Source: Tetrahymena elliotti 4EA
Taxonomy: Eukaryota > Ciliophora > Oligohymenophorea > Hymenostomatida > Tetrahymenidae
Direction: 5' to 3'
Length of the DNA stretch: 64,000 nucleotides
Assembly (NCBI GenBank): GCA_000231825.2
Contig: JH720293.1
Coordinates: forward strand, 2,999,422 to 3,063,421
Position numbers and translations under genes: made by a program. This document shows, in pieces, positions 62,266 through 64,000 of this stretch. The notes beneath the pieces are model-generated. The model saw nothing but the letters and a program-made list of their open reading frames with translations. It was not told the DNA's origin and searched no databases. Within the stretch, counting starts at the first letter, position 1, and every line of letters starts with the position of its first letter.

Positions 62266-62920
62266 ACAAATAATAGATTTATAGAATATTTTGATTTAAA
62301 TATCTAATTTAGATCATTTTATTTAAAATAGGATAAGAAATAGTTAGTATTAGGGATTTTTTGGAATATTACATTTGAAGTTTGAGTTTTAAGAAAATGA
62401 AATATTTGTCAAATATTTTATGAATCGAAATAGTATAGTATAATCAATAATAAGCCATAAAAAATATAATCATGTTAAGTTAGAAGTAAAAATCTTGATT
62501 TTTAAGTAAATAATTTATTTTCTGATAATCAAATTCAAATATTTACCTCAAAAAAATATCTGAGTTTGAACCTTCCAATATTTGACCAAATATCAAATTC
62601 TCAAATATTTTTTCAAATACGAGAAAAAGTTAAGTGAAATGTAAAATTGCTAGAAAAGTAACTTTATAGTTTACTCTTGTTATTCTTGACATTAAAAACT
62701 AGGTAAGGTTTTACCTTTTCTGAGTTTCTTGGTTTTGGCATAGAAACAAAACTGTTAATATTATTATTTTAAAAATAAAATTTATATTTATTTTATTATA
62801 TATCAATATTTGAGTGTTAAAAGTACAAATTAGATAAAAAAATATATTGTATTAATTTTCCTCACTAACAATTATTAAATGATGAAAATGAAATTTTATA
62901 ATTTTTTATAAAGTTAAATA
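62266..62920. other. Intergenic region
   Basis: A+T-rich spacer. Several ATATTTGA/TCAAATAT inverse motifs cluster at about 62500-62620, without a clear larger structure. Confidence 0.4.
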
Positions 62921-63760
62921 TCATGTTAAAGATTTATGTAAATAATTCTAGATATAAGGATTTGAGACTAAATAGTTGATATTCAGAAGTGCTAGGTATA
63001 ATTTAGTTTTATGAAGGTATTAATCCATAGTTTGATAGAAGAGAACCCATCCAAAATAAAAAATACAGCACATCATTACTATTTGATAAATAAGTAAACC
63101 TATCAGAAATTTATATAAGAAATCTCTGTGCTCCTCACTTTAAGTAAACAAAAATTGAGCCTAAACTTCTAAGATATCAATAATATTTTGCTATAAATTC
63201 AAGTAATCTTCAAGATCATGATTTTATTAAAAGACCAAAAATTTTTGATTGGTAGATGTTAAATCAGGATCTATTATAGCAGGATACAGTTCTTTATAAA
63301 CTTCAAAATATGTTTTTAATGCTATTTGAAGTCCTTATTTTAAAACACCTCCAAATACTTAAGGACATCCTGACGAGGTAAAAGTGATATTTTGTATTTG
63401 AAAATAGGTAGGATACTATATTGATAATTAGCATATATCACTTGAAAATATCTTCAAAAAGAAGTTTTCAAAAGACTCTTGATCATACCTAATTAATTAT
63501 TCAAAAAAAATATTTCAAACTTTGGTTTTTTTAAAAATAAATTTACATTTGAACATTCATGAAATTTGTATAAGCATTTTGAAAATCCACTTGTTAACTA
63601 TCAATTTGATTATAATTTTTTTAATAAGTTGAGATATAAGTGCTTAACTTATATGGGCTACCAGCAGTATTTTTATAATTCAAAGAAAACAAAGAAGATG
63701 ATAATTATTGCAAGACAAAGGATTAAACACCATAGATTTAAGCTAATTTATTAAAAAAAA
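62921..63760 (-). CDS. 3' end of a further PAS membrane-protein paralogue (partial or 5'-truncated)
   Basis: Two exons are intact: one from about 63760 to 63547 (GVQSFVLQQLSSSLFSLNYK) and the last, 62921-63488, joined across a 58-nt intron. The last exon is 568 nt long, exactly as in the 54806-61415 gene. It encodes the same module: YDQESFENFF, YKELYPAIID, a membrane segment GLLIYQIVMMCCIFYFGW and the C-terminus NPYIQNYLHKSL plus TGA. No frameshift is seen. Upstream to the window edge I cannot find the preceding IPYPV-containing exon, which in both relatives lies within about 60 nt. It is therefore either another 3'-end-only copy or a gene with a long intron running beyond the window. Confidence 0.7.
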
Positions 63761-64000
63761 TGTTTTAAACTTTTATAAATTTTTGTCTAAGTAAAATCTT
63801 TTATCGTAGTTTTTAGAAGATATTTATAAGAATTCTAATCAATAAAAAACTTAATTATTAAATTAAGAAAAAGTTCATTTTGATTTTTTTCTTTGTAATT
63901 GAGAATATTCTTGTTTTTATATACTTAGTAATCTCATATATCATTTCAAAAAGATTAAATATTTCTTTTTATTTTTTAATTTTATAAAAAAATTTTAAAA

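Noticed and set aside
1..64000. CRISPR arrays, bacterial operons, telomeric CCCCAA repeats, rRNA or tRNA genes
   Set aside because: None seen on either strand; introns and reassigned stop codons show a ciliate nuclear origin.

Overview
The window is ciliate nuclear DNA, most likely from Tetrahymena or a close oligohymenophorean relative. The DNA is extremely A+T-rich. TAA and TAG occur inside conserved domains where glutamine fits, and only TGA closes reading frames. Introns are short (mostly about 50-70 nt), A+T-rich and of GT...AG type. Read with the standard code, nearly every gene breaks into pieces; read with TAA/TAG = Gln, most of the window resolves into complete eukaryotic genes. No bacterial genes, tRNA, rRNA, CRISPR or telomeric repeats were recognised.

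Layout. 1-2417 (-): RCC1-repeat protein with a coiled-coil tail, cut by the left edge. 3684-4250 (-): tandem CCCH zinc-finger protein, back to back with an acidic reading frame broken by TGA. 6344-7227 (-): COQ11-like Rossmann protein. 8181-13693 (+): 1687-residue Gln/Asn-rich protein with an LKDLCPEDK motif. 16386-18521 (-): protein kinase with DFN instead of DFG. 22390-25082 (-): two unrecognised proteins. 28808-29371 (-): small leucine-rich-repeat (LRR) gene. 30723-34154 (+): 1143-residue membrane protein. 34554-35457 (+): the meiotic recombination factor MND1, convergent with a large LRR gene at 35503-39729 (-). 40183-40518 (-): small Cys-rich protein. 41516-45731 (-): three tandem aldo/keto reductases.

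The right-hand third (46095 to the edge) is a same-strand cluster of very large membrane proteins with a PAS domain (47415-53153 and 54806-61415). They resemble the ciliate 'tiny macrocysts B'-like proteins. Interspersed are three further copies of the 3' end only: two clearly decayed (46095-47060 and 61930-62265) and one with intact frames (62921-about 63760).

The genes do not form operons. What links neighbours is tandem duplication (aldo/keto reductases, PAS membrane proteins) and shared exon architecture (LRR genes). Long intergenic stretches are A+T-rich with little information, but hold a MITE-like inverted repeat (15820-16053), an elaborate foldback near 22.06 kb, a 16-bp palindrome and a 23-bp tandem repeat near 41.1-41.4 kb. 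Coordinates of multi-exon genes give the outer limits; introns are in the text.
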